Assembly: GCF_900163965.1 (NCBI RefSeq)
Contig: NZ_FULE01000047.1
Location: 50,127 to 114,126, forward strand
Length of the DNA: 64,000 nt
Direction: 5' to 3'
From: Vibrio ruber DSM 16370
Lineage (GTDB): Bacteria; Pseudomonadota; Gammaproteobacteria; Enterobacterales; Vibrionaceae
Positions 34,325 to 43,606 of this stretch are shown here, one piece after another; the first letter of the stretch is position 1; every line of letters starts with the position of its first letter. The notes under the pieces are model-generated. The model was not told where the DNA came from. It made no database searches and saw only the letters and a program-made list of their open reading frames with translations. A program made the translations under genes and the position numbers.

Positions 34325-36196
34325 ATGTCTAACACGACTTCATCTCTGCTCTCATCCCGGCGCTTTTTGCCCTATTTCATTACCCAGTTTTTCGGGGCAT
34401 TTAACGACAATGTGTTTAAAAACATCCTGTTGCTGTTTGTTGCGTTTAGCAGTGCCGATCAACTGGCGATTTCAAGCACACTGTTTATTAACCTCGCGGC
34501 CGGCTTATTTATTCTGCCTTTCTTTCTGTTTTCAGCCTCTTCCGGCGTCCTTGCGGATCAACTGGAAAAAAGCGGGCTGATCCGCAAAATCAAGTTATTA
34601 GAAATTGTCATCATGAGTCTGGCTGCCATTGGCTTTATTACTCACAGTTATCTGATGTTACTGCTGCTGTTGTTTTTGATGGGCACCCAGTCCGCTTTAT
34701 TCGGTCCGGTTAAATATGCCTTGCTGCCACAGCAGCTCAAACCGGATGAACTGATGAGCGGCAATGCACTGGTTGAAACCGGAACATTTCTGGCCATTTT
34801 GCTCGGCACCTTACTGGCAGGCGTCATCGCCTCAATCCCGAGTGCAGAATACATCGCCGCAGGTGCCATCTTGGTGTTTGCACTCTGTGGCTATCTGGCA
34901 AGCCGCTACATTCCCCATGCTCCGGCAACGGCTCCAAGCCAGCGTTTTCACTGGCGTCCTGTCTCACAAACCCGTCAAACGCTGCGGATTGCCAAGCAGG
35001 ATCCCGTGATCTACCGAACCATCCTGATCATCAGCTGGTTCTGGTTTATGGGAGCAACTTATCTGACACAGTTTCCAAATTTCACCCGTGATTTCCTTTA
35101 CGGCAATGAAGGAGCGGTCTCTTGGCTACTGACGCTGTTTTCGGTCGGTATTGCACTCGGCTCTTTACTGTGCGACCGCCTGTCGCGCCACCGGGTTGAA
35201 CTCGGGCTTGTGCCACTGGCTTGTCTGGGGATCTCGTTTTGTGGTTACGGGCTGGTCAACAGCATACCGGACGCATTACCTCAAGCAATGGGCTTTACAG
35301 CCTTTGTCACCAACACCGAACTATGGCCACTATTTTTTAGCTTATTATGCCTGGGGGGCTTCGGGGGAATGTTTATCGTCCCTTTGTATACGTTATTACA
35401 ACAACGCGCCCACCCGGAACAACGTGCACAAGTGATTGCAGCCCTTAATATTTACAACGCACTGTTTATGGTGATCAGCGCAATCGTCGCAATCATCGTC
35501 CTGTCGTTGTTGCAATGGTCGATCCCCGACCTGTTTTTGCTACTCGCATTAATCAATCTGGGCGTCGCGGTTTATTTACTGTATCAGCGACCGATTGAGA
35601 CGCTGCGTTTCGTATTGGCCTGTCTGGCAAGGCTGTGCTATCGCACGCATTATCGTAATCTCCACCATCTGCCGTCTCAAGGCGGTGCCCTGCTCATCTG
35701 TAATCACGTCTCATATCTCGATGCACTGATACTCAGTGCCGCCTCACCACGATTGATCCGTTTCGTGATGGAAGCCGACTACACCACCCTTCCTCTGATT
35801 CGGCCGGTTTTGAACCGCGCGGGCGTCATCCCGATCTGTGCTTCGCACGCGAAGACAATTCGCAAAGCATTTGTGCAGATTGAGCGGGCACTTCAACAAG
35901 GTGAACTGGTCTGTATCTTTCCTGAAGGGCGGCTCACACCAGACGGTGAAATCGGGCCATTTCTCCGCGGTCTCGACCGCATCATTCAGCACACCAGCGC
36001 CCCGGTCATTCCGATGGCACTCAAAGGGATGTGGGGCAGTTATTTCAGTCGCTATCGCGGCCGGGCTTGCCGGGGGCTGCCGCAACGTTTCAGAGCCAAA
36101 ATTGAAGTAGAAGCGGCACCACCGATCATGGCAGCGGACACTGACAGCACCCAGTTGCGGCAACATGTGGCTGAGTTAAGAGGCTCATGGCGCTAG
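34325..36196 (+). CDS. LplT-type MFS transporter fused to PlsC acyltransferase
   Basis: A 623-residue two-domain membrane protein. Residues 1 to about 400 are an LplT-like lysophospholipid flippase (FFGAFNDNVFKNILLL, LFGPVKYALLPQ). About 420-623 is a 1-acylglycerol-phosphate acyltransferase with NHVSYLD (HX4D) and FPEGRLTPDGEIGPFLRG. In E. coli the flippase and the acyltransferase/acyl-ACP synthetase Aas are separate; here the synthetase domain is absent. It probably re-acylates lysophospholipids in the inner membrane. The start at 34325 has AAGGATG upstream. Confidence 0.88.
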   Translation: MSNTTSSLLSSRRFLPYFITQFFGAFNDNVFKNILLLFVAFSSADQLAISSTLFINLAAGLFILPFFLFSASSGVLADQLEKSGLIRKIKLLEIVIMSLAAIGFITHSYLMLLLLLFLMGTQSALFGPVKYALLPQQLKPDELMSGNALVETGTFLAILLGTLLAGVIASIPSAEYIAAGAILVFALCGYLASRYIPHAPATAPSQRFHWRPVSQTRQTLRIAKQDPVIYRTILIISWFWFMGATYLTQFPNFTRDFLYGNEGAVSWLLTLFSVGIALGSLLCDRLSRHRVELGLVPLACLGISFCGYGLVNSIPDALPQAMGFTAFVTNTELWPLFFSLLCLGGFGGMFIVPLYTLLQQRAHPEQRAQVIAALNIYNALFMVISAIVAIIVLSLLQWSIPDLFLLLALINLGVAVYLLYQRPIETLRFVLACLARLCYRTHYRNLHHLPSQGGALLICNHVSYLDALILSAASPRLIRFVMEADYTTLPLIRPVLNRAGVIPICASHAKTIRKAFVQIERALQQGELVCIFPEGRLTPDGEIGPFLRGLDRIIQHTSAPVIPMALKGMWGSYFSRYRGRACRGLPQRFRAKIEVEAAPPIMAADTDSTQLRQHVAELRGSWR

Positions 36197-36292
36197 GGGG
36201 TCATTTGCTTAGGATAGCGAAGCGGCATGCGCCGCGATCAATACCCGTTCAGATTGAACAAAATTCAACCACGAAAGGTCAACAGCCCCTAA
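36193..36292 (-). repeat. MITE-like dispersed repeat, copy 2
   Basis: Inverted copy of the element at 21946-22047, beginning three bases from the stop of the LplT-PlsC gene. It carries GCCGCGATCAATAC and CAAAATTCAACCACGAAA. Relative to copy 1 it lacks about four bases in the centre. Confidence 0.65.
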
Positions 36293-36389
36293 TTGTTCAA
36301 TTTTAATGAATGAAAGTTAAAAACATTCAGACTGACTGATCGCCGGTTTCGGTTAGAATAGCGATATCTTCTCTGATCGTGGTATCGAC

Positions 36390-37382
36390 ATGGCTCCTTT
36401 ATTCAGTCGTTTGTTCAGTAATACTTTTGCCTTCAAAAAGGCTGACTCGCTCAAACATGCTTGCCAGTTCAAAAACATCCCGTTCGTACTGGGGGTGCTG
36501 GTTTGTACGACATCTTATATCACCTCACCTTCAGCACTGGTCATCGGATTTTTTCTGACTACTTTAGGGCTGGTACCACAAGGGCTTCCTTTAGCAAAGA
36601 TCACCAAAAAACTACTCGCCTACTCGATTATCGGCCTCGGATTCGGCATTCCGCTGCAAACGGCACTCACCGTCACCGCTCATGGCTTGGGGCTGATTGT
36701 CGCCACCATATTCAGTACCTTATTGATCGGCTGGTTTGTCAGTGTCCGGGTCGGGCTGAAGCGTAAAACAGGTTACCTGATCGCTTCCGGGACGGCGATT
36801 TGCGGTGGTAGCGCCATTGCAGCCGTTGCTCCGGCCATCGATGCAGATGATGAACAGATTGGTCTGGCACTGGGCACAATTTTTGTCCTCAATTCACTGG
36901 CTTTATTTATATTTCCGGCGGTTGGTCACCTGCTCAATATGAGTCAGACAACATTCGGCACTTGGGCAGCGATTGCCATTCATGACACATCGTCGGTGGT
37001 CGGTGCAGCTTCAGCCTACGGAGAAACCGCACTCAAAACGGCCACCACGTTAAAACTGGCGCGAGCCCTCTGGATTATCCCGGTAGCACTGCTCAGCACA
37101 TTTTTATTTCGCAGCCAATCAAGAAAAATCACCATTCCCTATTTCATCTTGTTCTACTGCGCTGCGATTATTGGTCATGACCAATTACCCCGGTTTTCTG
37201 AGATTTATCAGGGGATCTTTACGCTGGCGAAACAGACCCTGGTTATCTGCCTGTTTTTGATTGGCTGTAGTTTGTCGTTCGATAAGTTGCGTCAGGCAGG
37301 GCCGCGGCCGTTACTGTTCGGTGTCGGTTTGTGGATCCTCGTCTCGGTGTCATCACTGAGCTGGATTATGCTGACTCAGTGA
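36390..37382 (+). CDS. YeiH/UPF0324 family membrane protein, putative sulfate exporter
   Basis: A 330-residue protein with about nine to ten membrane helices. The signature SGTAICGGSAIAAVAPAIDADDEQ, the AIAIHDTSSVVGAASAYG box and the C-terminal LFLIGCSLSFDKL are typical of the PSE (putative sulfate exporter) family. The transported substrate is not proven for this branch. Confidence 0.85.
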   Translation: MAPLFSRLFSNTFAFKKADSLKHACQFKNIPFVLGVLVCTTSYITSPSALVIGFFLTTLGLVPQGLPLAKITKKLLAYSIIGLGFGIPLQTALTVTAHGLGLIVATIFSTLLIGWFVSVRVGLKRKTGYLIASGTAICGGSAIAAVAPAIDADDEQIGLALGTIFVLNSLALFIFPAVGHLLNMSQTTFGTWAAIAIHDTSSVVGAASAYGETALKTATTLKLARALWIIPVALLSTFLFRSQSRKITIPYFILFYCAAIIGHDQLPRFSEIYQGIFTLAKQTLVICLFLIGCSLSFDKLRQAGPRPLLFGVGLWILVSVSSLSWIMLTQ

Positions 37383-37410
37383 ATCGATGCAGCACGGCAC
37401 CGATCCGGAT

Positions 37411-37578
37411 TCACAGTGAAGACGTTTGGCGAGAGGATTGGCGGGGAGAACGTTCTAAAAACAGCACCACAATTAACAAAAATGCGGTCAGCTCCGCCAA
37501 TGAGCGGGTAGCGCCACTATTGAGCACGGCCACAAAAAGCTGAATGATAATGGTCGCAATCATGAGCCCTTTTTTCAT
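37411..37578 (-). CDS. Small membrane protein of 55 residues
   Basis: Reads MKKGLMIATIIIQLFVAVLN, then a second hydrophobic stretch (LAELTAFLLIVVLFLE) and a basic/Ser-rich tail. GAAAGG lies before the ATG. Two-helix topology and a good start suggest a real small protein. Function unknown. Confidence 0.6.
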   Translation of the reverse strand: MKKGLMIATIIIQLFVAVLNSGATRSLAELTAFLLIVVLFLERSPRQSSRQTSSL

Positions 37579-37658
37579 TGGATATGCCTTTCAGTTAGTT
37601 AAACTAGGCTAATTATGACCAAAAGACATATCAAACCAAAATTCAGTTTTGGACTAAC

Positions 37659-39092
37659 TCATAACTGCTTGTCAGGATCGAGACCTTGCTCGATTGCAGC
37701 GTTTAACCACGTTTTGACCGCTGCACGGGAGATTTTAATCCCTTGGGGACGGCAGTGCTCAGGCAAACGATAATAACTGTCCGGCCATTTGAATTTCTCC
37801 AGGCGCCCTTCAAGCCACGCGCTGATATCCGCACTCATCGATTGCCAGTCCTGTTCACAGTCAATCACAGCGACCGGACGCATCCCATAGGTTGCATCGG
37901 CAACCGGAACTATCACCGCTGTCTCAATCTGTGGATGTCGCACTAAAACCGCTTCAATTTCTTCGCAATGAATATTTTCCCCGCCGGAGATAAACAGATT
38001 GTCCGCCCGCCCGGTGACATGCAGTTCCTGATCGTGCCAGTACCCCATATCCTTGCTGTCAAACCACCCTGTTTCATCACACAAGGGGGTCAGTTCTCCC
38101 TGACGATAATAGCCACAAGCCAACGTATCACCGCTGATATAAATTCGTTCGTCAGCAATTTTCACCTGACGAAAAGGCAGCACCCGGCCACAACTCTCAA
38201 GGCCACCGACCTGCTTTGCCGTCACCGTTGACGCAGCTTCTGTCATGCCATACCCGAGCCAGGTTTCGATACCGAGCGCAGCCGCTTGCCGGGCAAGTTC
38301 CGCCGGAATATGACTGCCCCCGAGCAACACATGGGTCAGTGCAAGCGGGATTGGCTGCGCCAGCAAACGCTGTAACTGGGTCGGCACCAAAGATGCGTGG
38401 GTCACATCTGCGAGTTCACCGGCTGCGACACGCCCGATACGCAGACAAGCCCCGGCTTGCAACCAGCGATAAATAATCGACAAGCCGGACACATGATAGA
38501 CAGGCAGACTCAGTAACCACGTATCACCGGCCGAGAAATGAAACTGAGATAACAACCCTTGCGCTGAAGCAAAATGCTGATGAGAGGTATGGGCAACCGC
38601 CTTCGCGTCTCCGGTCGAACCGGACGTAAAGATTAAGCTACTCAACTGCTCAGCATGATAATGCGGGGGCAGGACGGCATCAGCGGTCTGCTGACACTCA
38701 ACCATACGACAGTCCGGTAACTGCATCTGCAATGCCGCGGCATCGCTTGGATCGGTACAGAACAACCATCGGGTTTGATGCGGACGGTAAATTGTCGCCA
38801 GTTTGCGTTGCAGCATGACAACCGGCTGTGGTGGCACAAAAGCCGTCAACGCCCCGGCATATAATCGCGCCAGAAACAACCAGACCATATCGGGATGATT
38901 TTTGCCGACCAGCGTCACCACATCGTCAGTTCCGACCCCCTGTTGTTGCAAGGCCGCGGCAATGGCAGCAACCCGCTCGGCCACCGCCTGCCAACAATAA
39001 CTCTGCTGCCCCACTTTCAGCGCAACAGCCGTCGGCCGCGCCTTTGCCCAACGCAGCCAGGGAACGTCACCGCTTTCCTCACCGTTCGTCAT
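37659..39092 (-). CDS. menE: o-Succinylbenzoate-CoA ligase
   Basis: A 477-residue adenylate-forming enzyme that activates o-succinylbenzoate with CoA in menaquinone synthesis. Motifs: SSLIFTSGSTGDAKAV (P-loop), GYGMTEAAST, DSKDMGYW, and the C-terminal Lys region RPQGIKISRAAVKTW. Last gene of menFDHBCE. Its ATG shares one base with the menC stop. Confidence 0.94.
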   Translation of the reverse strand: MTNGEESGDVPWLRWAKARPTAVALKVGQQSYCWQAVAERVAAIAAALQQQGVGTDDVVTLVGKNHPDMVWLFLARLYAGALTAFVPPQPVVMLQRKLATIYRPHQTRWLFCTDPSDAAALQMQLPDCRMVECQQTADAVLPPHYHAEQLSSLIFTSGSTGDAKAVAHTSHQHFASAQGLLSQFHFSAGDTWLLSLPVYHVSGLSIIYRWLQAGACLRIGRVAAGELADVTHASLVPTQLQRLLAQPIPLALTHVLLGGSHIPAELARQAAALGIETWLGYGMTEAASTVTAKQVGGLESCGRVLPFRQVKIADERIYISGDTLACGYYRQGELTPLCDETGWFDSKDMGYWHDQELHVTGRADNLFISGGENIHCEEIEAVLVRHPQIETAVIVPVADATYGMRPVAVIDCEQDWQSMSADISAWLEGRLEKFKWPDSYYRLPEHCRPQGIKISRAAVKTWLNAAIEQGLDPDKQL

Positions 39093-40075
39093 CAGGATGT
39101 CCAGATTAATTCCTGACTTTCCAGTGCCACAACGGGTAAATCACAGCCCGGCCACGCCACAGCCAGCTGCTGCTGAAACAGACCGACAGTATCCAGCCCC
39201 GGCACTTCATCCGGCATCAACCAGCGAGACAGCCGTGCCAGCTGGCACAACCCGAAACTCGATTCAATACTGGAACTGATCACCGGCTGCATTCCCAGCG
39301 TTCTGGCTTTTTCGATCAGGTAACGACACCGTTCAATTGAACCAATCAGGGTTGGCTTAATGATCAGTGCTTTCACGCCGGTCAGATCCTCCAGACTGAA
39401 CGCCGGATCATGTAATGACTCTTGTAGGGTTTCATCCCACGCAATCGCAATACCGGTATTGATCGCAAACGCGATACTGTCACTCGGTGCCGCACAGGGT
39501 TCTTCAATATAAGCAATTCGCTGCCGGTAGGAGTGGGAAATCTTACTGGCAAACTTGGCCGCCTGTTCTGGAGTCCAGCCACGGTTAACATCCAGCCGCA
39601 GTGATAAATCAGGGATGCTTTCCAGCAACAGATTGACAATCATCCCGTCACGAACCGGCTCATACCAGCCCACTTTCACTTTGGCGACTTTTTTCGGCAA
39701 TACTTGGAGACGTTCGATCAATTCATCCGGGTCACCAATACACAAAGGTGCCGCAAAGTAATGCCCTGCTTGTGGCAGTTCACCGGATAACTCGGCTTCT
39801 GCGGCAGATAAGCCAAATGCCACGGAAGGATATAACGTCTGATAGTCAATCACCTCTCCACGACACCAGCGTGCCAGTTGTTCTTGCAGTTGCACCCCCG
39901 CTTCAGTCACTGATTCGAGACTGAAACCGATTAATGGCGCGACTTCACCCCGCCCCACCTGATTCTGCTCATGCATTTCTACGATGAAGCCTTCGCGTTC
40001 CAGTAGCTTCTCGTTGCGAAGAATCACGCCACTATCCATCGGTAACCGATAGCGATACAGTTTTGCACTACGCAT
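39092..40075 (-). CDS. menC: o-Succinylbenzoate synthase
   Basis: A 327-residue enolase-superfamily enzyme that dehydrates SHCHC to o-succinylbenzoate. Conserved KVKVGW (catalytic Lys), metal ligands in LRLDVNRGW, YIEEPC and IAWDETL, and KALIIKPTLIGS with the second Lys. The start MRSAKLYRYRLP at 40075 matches the family; the longer frame to 40126 is rejected. Confidence 0.94.
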   Translation of the reverse strand: MRSAKLYRYRLPMDSGVILRNEKLLEREGFIVEMHEQNQVGRGEVAPLIGFSLESVTEAGVQLQEQLARWCRGEVIDYQTLYPSVAFGLSAAEAELSGELPQAGHYFAAPLCIGDPDELIERLQVLPKKVAKVKVGWYEPVRDGMIVNLLLESIPDLSLRLDVNRGWTPEQAAKFASKISHSYRQRIAYIEEPCAAPSDSIAFAINTGIAIAWDETLQESLHDPAFSLEDLTGVKALIIKPTLIGSIERCRYLIEKARTLGMQPVISSSIESSFGLCQLARLSRWLMPDEVPGLDTVGLFQQQLAVAWPGCDLPVVALESQELIWTS

Positions 40076-40161
40076 GTTAGCTGATCCTCTTAACCGATGT
40101 CCGATGGTTCGATTGCCACCAGACACCTTATTCCAATCATTTATTTCAATCGTTGCCGAGC

Positions 40162-41028
40162 CTACGGGTTCCGAGGAAACTTGTGAAAATCAGGGCGACG
40201 TTTTTCGTTGAATGCATTGCGTCCTTCCTGACCTTCTTCAGTCATATAAAACATCATCGTCGCATTACCTGCCAGCTCTTGTAACCCGGCCTGACCATCA
40301 CAGTCTGCATTCAGGGCGGCTTTCAGACAACGCAGCGCCATCGGGCTGTGTTGTAATACCTCCCGACACCAGCGGACGGTTTCTTTTTCCAGATCCGCCA
40401 AGGGTACGACGGTATTCACCAGCCCCATATCAACGGCTTCCTGCGCATCATAAAAGCGACATAAGAACCAGATTTCACGCGCTTTTTTCTGGCCGACAAT
40501 TCGTGACATGTAAGACGCGCCCCAACCACCGTCAAACGATCCGACTTTCGGCCCGGTCTGACCAAACTTGGCATTGTCAGCCGCGATGGTTAAATCACAC
40601 ATCATATGTAAAACATGACCACCGCCAACGGCCCAGCCCGCCACGGCTGCAATTACCGGCTTCGGACAAGTCCGGATTTGACGCTGAAAGTCTAGTACAT
40701 TGAGGTGATGTGTGCCTTCGTCATCACGATAACCGCCGTAATCACCGCGAATTTTCTGATCACCGCCGGAACAGAATGCATCCTCTCCCAGTCCGGTCAG
40801 AACAATCACACCGACACCAGAGTCATAGCGGGCATCAGCCAACGCTTGAATCATTTCTTTGACCGTCTGGGGACGAAAAGCATTGCGAACCTGCGGCCGG
40901 GCAATGGTAATTCTGGCAATACCATCATCCGATTTGTGATAGTGGATATCTTGATACTCACCGCTACAATCGTTCCAATTGACCGGTGCATAAAGTTCTT
41001 CTTCACTGATACCTACAGTAATTGTCAT
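40162..41028 (-). CDS. menB: 1,4-dihydroxy-2-naphthoyl-CoA synthase
   Basis: A crotonase-family enzyme of 288 residues that closes the naphthoquinone ring. Clear signature: FCSGGDQKIRGDYGGY, AVGGGHVLHMMCDLTIA, GPKVGSFDGGWGASYM. It is 24 bases downstream of menH and 86 bases upstream of menC in the men operon. Confidence 0.96.
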   Translation of the reverse strand: MTITVGISEEELYAPVNWNDCSGEYQDIHYHKSDDGIARITIARPQVRNAFRPQTVKEMIQALADARYDSGVGVIVLTGLGEDAFCSGGDQKIRGDYGGYRDDEGTHHLNVLDFQRQIRTCPKPVIAAVAGWAVGGGHVLHMMCDLTIAADNAKFGQTGPKVGSFDGGWGASYMSRIVGQKKAREIWFLCRFYDAQEAVDMGLVNTVVPLADLEKETVRWCREVLQHSPMALRCLKAALNADCDGQAGLQELAGNATMMFYMTEEGQEGRNAFNEKRRPDFHKFPRNP

Positions 41029-41052
41029 AATCTACCTATCTTGTTTGAGCTG

Positions 41053-41847
41053 TCATCTCTGATGAGCGAGCAGTGTCCGAAGACACCGGGCAAACGCCGC
41101 GGGTCGCTCCTGATGGACATTATGTCCTGCCTGCAAAACAATCTCTATTGGCAACCCGCTTGGTTCAGCAAGTTGACGAAATTTTTGATCGCGCTCCCCG
41201 CAGATATACTGAACGGGAATTGGTTGTGCTTTCAGTGCCGGCAGCAAATCCGGCTGCAAAGCCAACGATGTCGCACGCATCATCGCTGCAATGTTGACGC
41301 CAAGATTATCACTACGCCGGGTGATCAAATCTTGTCTTTGCTCATGGTTGAGTGAGGAAAATACCGGCTGCTGATACCAACTGACTAAAACATCAGCAAT
41401 CGGCTCAGATGCAAAGCGAGCGGCCCATGCCTGATCCTGTAGCCAGCGGGTCTGACGGGCTGACTCATCCTGTAAGCCAAAGTTGCCCCCTTCAATCACC
41501 AAAGAGGTTACATTCAGCCCCGACCAGGCACCATGAACGGCACCATACATGGCTAACCGCCCCCCCAGTGAATAGCCTATCAGTACCAACGGTTGTGCCG
41601 GTGGTAACCGCCGGGCTATCGTCTGAGCAATCTGAGCACAACAGTCGTCAAAATCGGTACAGCGTTGCGTGCGACTGTTCCCATGCCCGCACAAATCGAT
41701 AGTCAAACGGGGAAAATCACACAGTTGTGCCAGCGTTTCCGACCAATCTTTACCACTGCCCAGTAAACCATGTAACCACACCAGCACTGGTCGATCCTGC
41801 GTGAGGTCTGACGCCGCCGGGGTGTAATCACTATAAAGTACAGACAT
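41053..41847 (-). CDS. menH: SHCHC synthase (menaquinone pathway alpha/beta-hydrolase)
   Basis: A 264-residue alpha/beta-hydrolase that removes pyruvate from SEPHCHC. Catalytic Ser in LIGYSLGGRLAMYG, oxyanion HGLLGSGKDW, Asp in YICGERDQKF and His in LQAGHNVHQERP. The start at 41847 overlaps menD by 17 bases; the open frame to 41946 would run far into menD. Confidence 0.92.
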   Translation of the reverse strand: MSVLYSDYTPAASDLTQDRPVLVWLHGLLGSGKDWSETLAQLCDFPRLTIDLCGHGNSRTQRCTDFDDCCAQIAQTIARRLPPAQPLVLIGYSLGGRLAMYGAVHGAWSGLNVTSLVIEGGNFGLQDESARQTRWLQDQAWAARFASEPIADVLVSWYQQPVFSSLNHEQRQDLITRRSDNLGVNIAAMMRATSLALQPDLLPALKAQPIPVQYICGERDQKFRQLAEPSGLPIEIVLQAGHNVHQERPAAFARCLRTLLAHQR

Positions 41848-43606
41848 GCTGAATAACCTGCTGAATGTGCTGTGCTGCCTGTCCGGCCGGGACACTGACT
41901 TCAACCACCAAACCATGCTGCCCGCGCTCAATATGCTGTGTGACACAATCCGTCAGTGCGCTGACACTTTCAGGCTTGGCATACTGCAAACCAAACTGGG
42001 CGGCTGCATGTCGGAAATCATAGCCATGTGGCATCTGATACAAGTCAGTTTTCTGTTGTTTTGGGACGGGCAGTAAGTCAAAAATTGCACCGCCGTCATT
42101 ATTGGTCACCACAATCACAAACGGCTGCGGAGTATTGCTCAACAACGCGAGCGAATTGAGGTCATACAGCAGAGAAGTATCGCCCAGCAGTAATAACATC
42201 GGATGCTGCCGTTCGTGCTGAACTCCGACAGCCGTTGCCACCAGACCATCAATACCCGACGCACCGCGGTTGGAGTACACGTTCTGATGATTGATAGTCC
42301 CGAACATATCCACTAAACGAACAATCAAACTATTGCCGATAAATAAATCCGCAGTGGGAGCCAGTGTCGCCACTGAGCGCGCAACATCCAGCTCAGAAAG
42401 GGTCGTCGTTGTTGCTGCTACTTGCTCTATCACTGCCGGGATACCCTGAATCATCGTCAGCAATTGATCCGCCCAATTGGCTGATGAGCGATCCGTTGAC
42501 GAGCAATCCGTTGACGAGCAATCCGTTAATGAGCAACCGGCTGATAAATTGTCTGCCTGAACCGATTCAAGTTGCACATCAACCCAATTTGCAACCGGAG
42601 CCACGATCTGCTGTTGGGGCAGATGAGACGGGTTATTGCATTTCTCATCCGCAGCGACCAGCACATAATGACTCCCATGCTGGGTGACTTGCTGCTGCAA
42701 CCACTGATTGAGCCGTTTGGAAACCACTTGTCCCCCAAACTGAATGATCAGCTCACATGCTGATAAAATCTGCCGCGATAGTGGATGATGAAGCCAGAGA
42801 TCGAAATATGCCCAGTCACTTGATACGCCCGATTGGGGGTCGCAGAACACAGGCCAGCCCAACCGCTGTGCAAATGCTTTGGCTTTTTCTGCATCAGCCA
42901 ACGACAAAGAGCCGATAATCACAACCCCGCGCTGACGCAACAGTGTCGGCTCCGGCCGGACAGGTGCATATTGACCGCCACATTTGCGGCTGTACGGCAA
43001 ACCTTGTGTCAGCCAGTGCTGCACACGGCTCAGATAAGCCGCATCATCAATGACTTCATCATGCTGGATATACAGCGGTTCAGGAAACGGACAATTGATA
43101 TGGACTGCGCCACCACGACGCTCCTGCACCGCAAGTGCCTGATCAAGTGTCGTGAGCAACCAGTTGGGCGCAATCGCGGTGGTCGGGCTGGGTAAGTTGA
43201 TCGCCTGAACCACATGCGCGGCAAAAATACCCGGTTGCTCAATCGCCTGATTCGCACCGCAGTCAATCAACTCTACCGGGCGGTCTGCGGTTAACAAAAC
43301 CAGTTTTTCGCCCGTCAAATTAGCTTCAACCACACACGGGAGTAAATTCGCCACCGCAGTCCCCGATGTCACAATCACGGCGACCGGTTGATGACTGGCT
43401 TTTGCCAGACCCAGCGCCAGATAACCCAGCCCTCTTTCATCAAAATGGCGATGGAGCTGCAACGCCGGATGCGCATCGGCCTCGAGTGTCAATGGTGTAG
43501 AACGCGAGCCCGGAGCAACACACACATCACGCACGCCCAGACGCGACAATTCCTCCAGAATCAAGCGACTCCAGATCCGGTTCAAAACCGCTTGTTGAGA
43601 TTTCAC
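41831..43606 (-). CDS. menD: SEPHCHC synthase (ThDP enzyme)
   Basis: A 591-residue thiamine-diphosphate enzyme joining isochorismate and 2-oxoglutarate. N-terminal GVRDVCVAPGSRSTPLTL with a catalytic acidic residue nearby, ThDP motif GDTSLLYDLNSLALL..NNDGGAIFDLL. It is about 35 residues longer than E. coli MenD. The extra length is mainly a Ser/Cys/Asp-rich insertion at about 352-378 made of 5-residue repeats (CSSTD type). It overlaps menF by four bases. Confidence 0.94.
   Translation of the reverse strand: MKSQQAVLNRIWSRLILEELSRLGVRDVCVAPGSRSTPLTLEADAHPALQLHRHFDERGLGYLALGLAKASHQPVAVIVTSGTAVANLLPCVVEANLTGEKLVLLTADRPVELIDCGANQAIEQPGIFAAHVVQAINLPSPTTAIAPNWLLTTLDQALAVQERRGGAVHINCPFPEPLYIQHDEVIDDAAYLSRVQHWLTQGLPYSRKCGGQYAPVRPEPTLLRQRGVVIIGSLSLADAEKAKAFAQRLGWPVFCDPQSGVSSDWAYFDLWLHHPLSRQILSACELIIQFGGQVVSKRLNQWLQQQVTQHGSHYVLVAADEKCNNPSHLPQQQIVAPVANWVDVQLESVQADNLSAGCSLTDCSSTDCSSTDRSSANWADQLLTMIQGIPAVIEQVAATTTTLSELDVARSVATLAPTADLFIGNSLIVRLVDMFGTINHQNVYSNRGASGIDGLVATAVGVQHERQHPMLLLLGDTSLLYDLNSLALLSNTPQPFVIVVTNNDGGAIFDLLPVPKQQKTDLYQMPHGYDFRHAAAQFGLQYAKPESVSALTDCVTQHIERGQHGLVVEVSVPAGQAAQHIQQVIQHVCTL
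42491..42535 (-). repeat. 15-bp in-frame tandem repeat inside menD
   Basis: Three tandem copies of ATCCGTTGACGAGCA (the last with two changes), plus a degenerate fourth. They encode CSSTD-type pentapeptides in the middle domain of MenD. The length is a multiple of three, so copy-number changes keep the frame. Confidence 0.85.
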
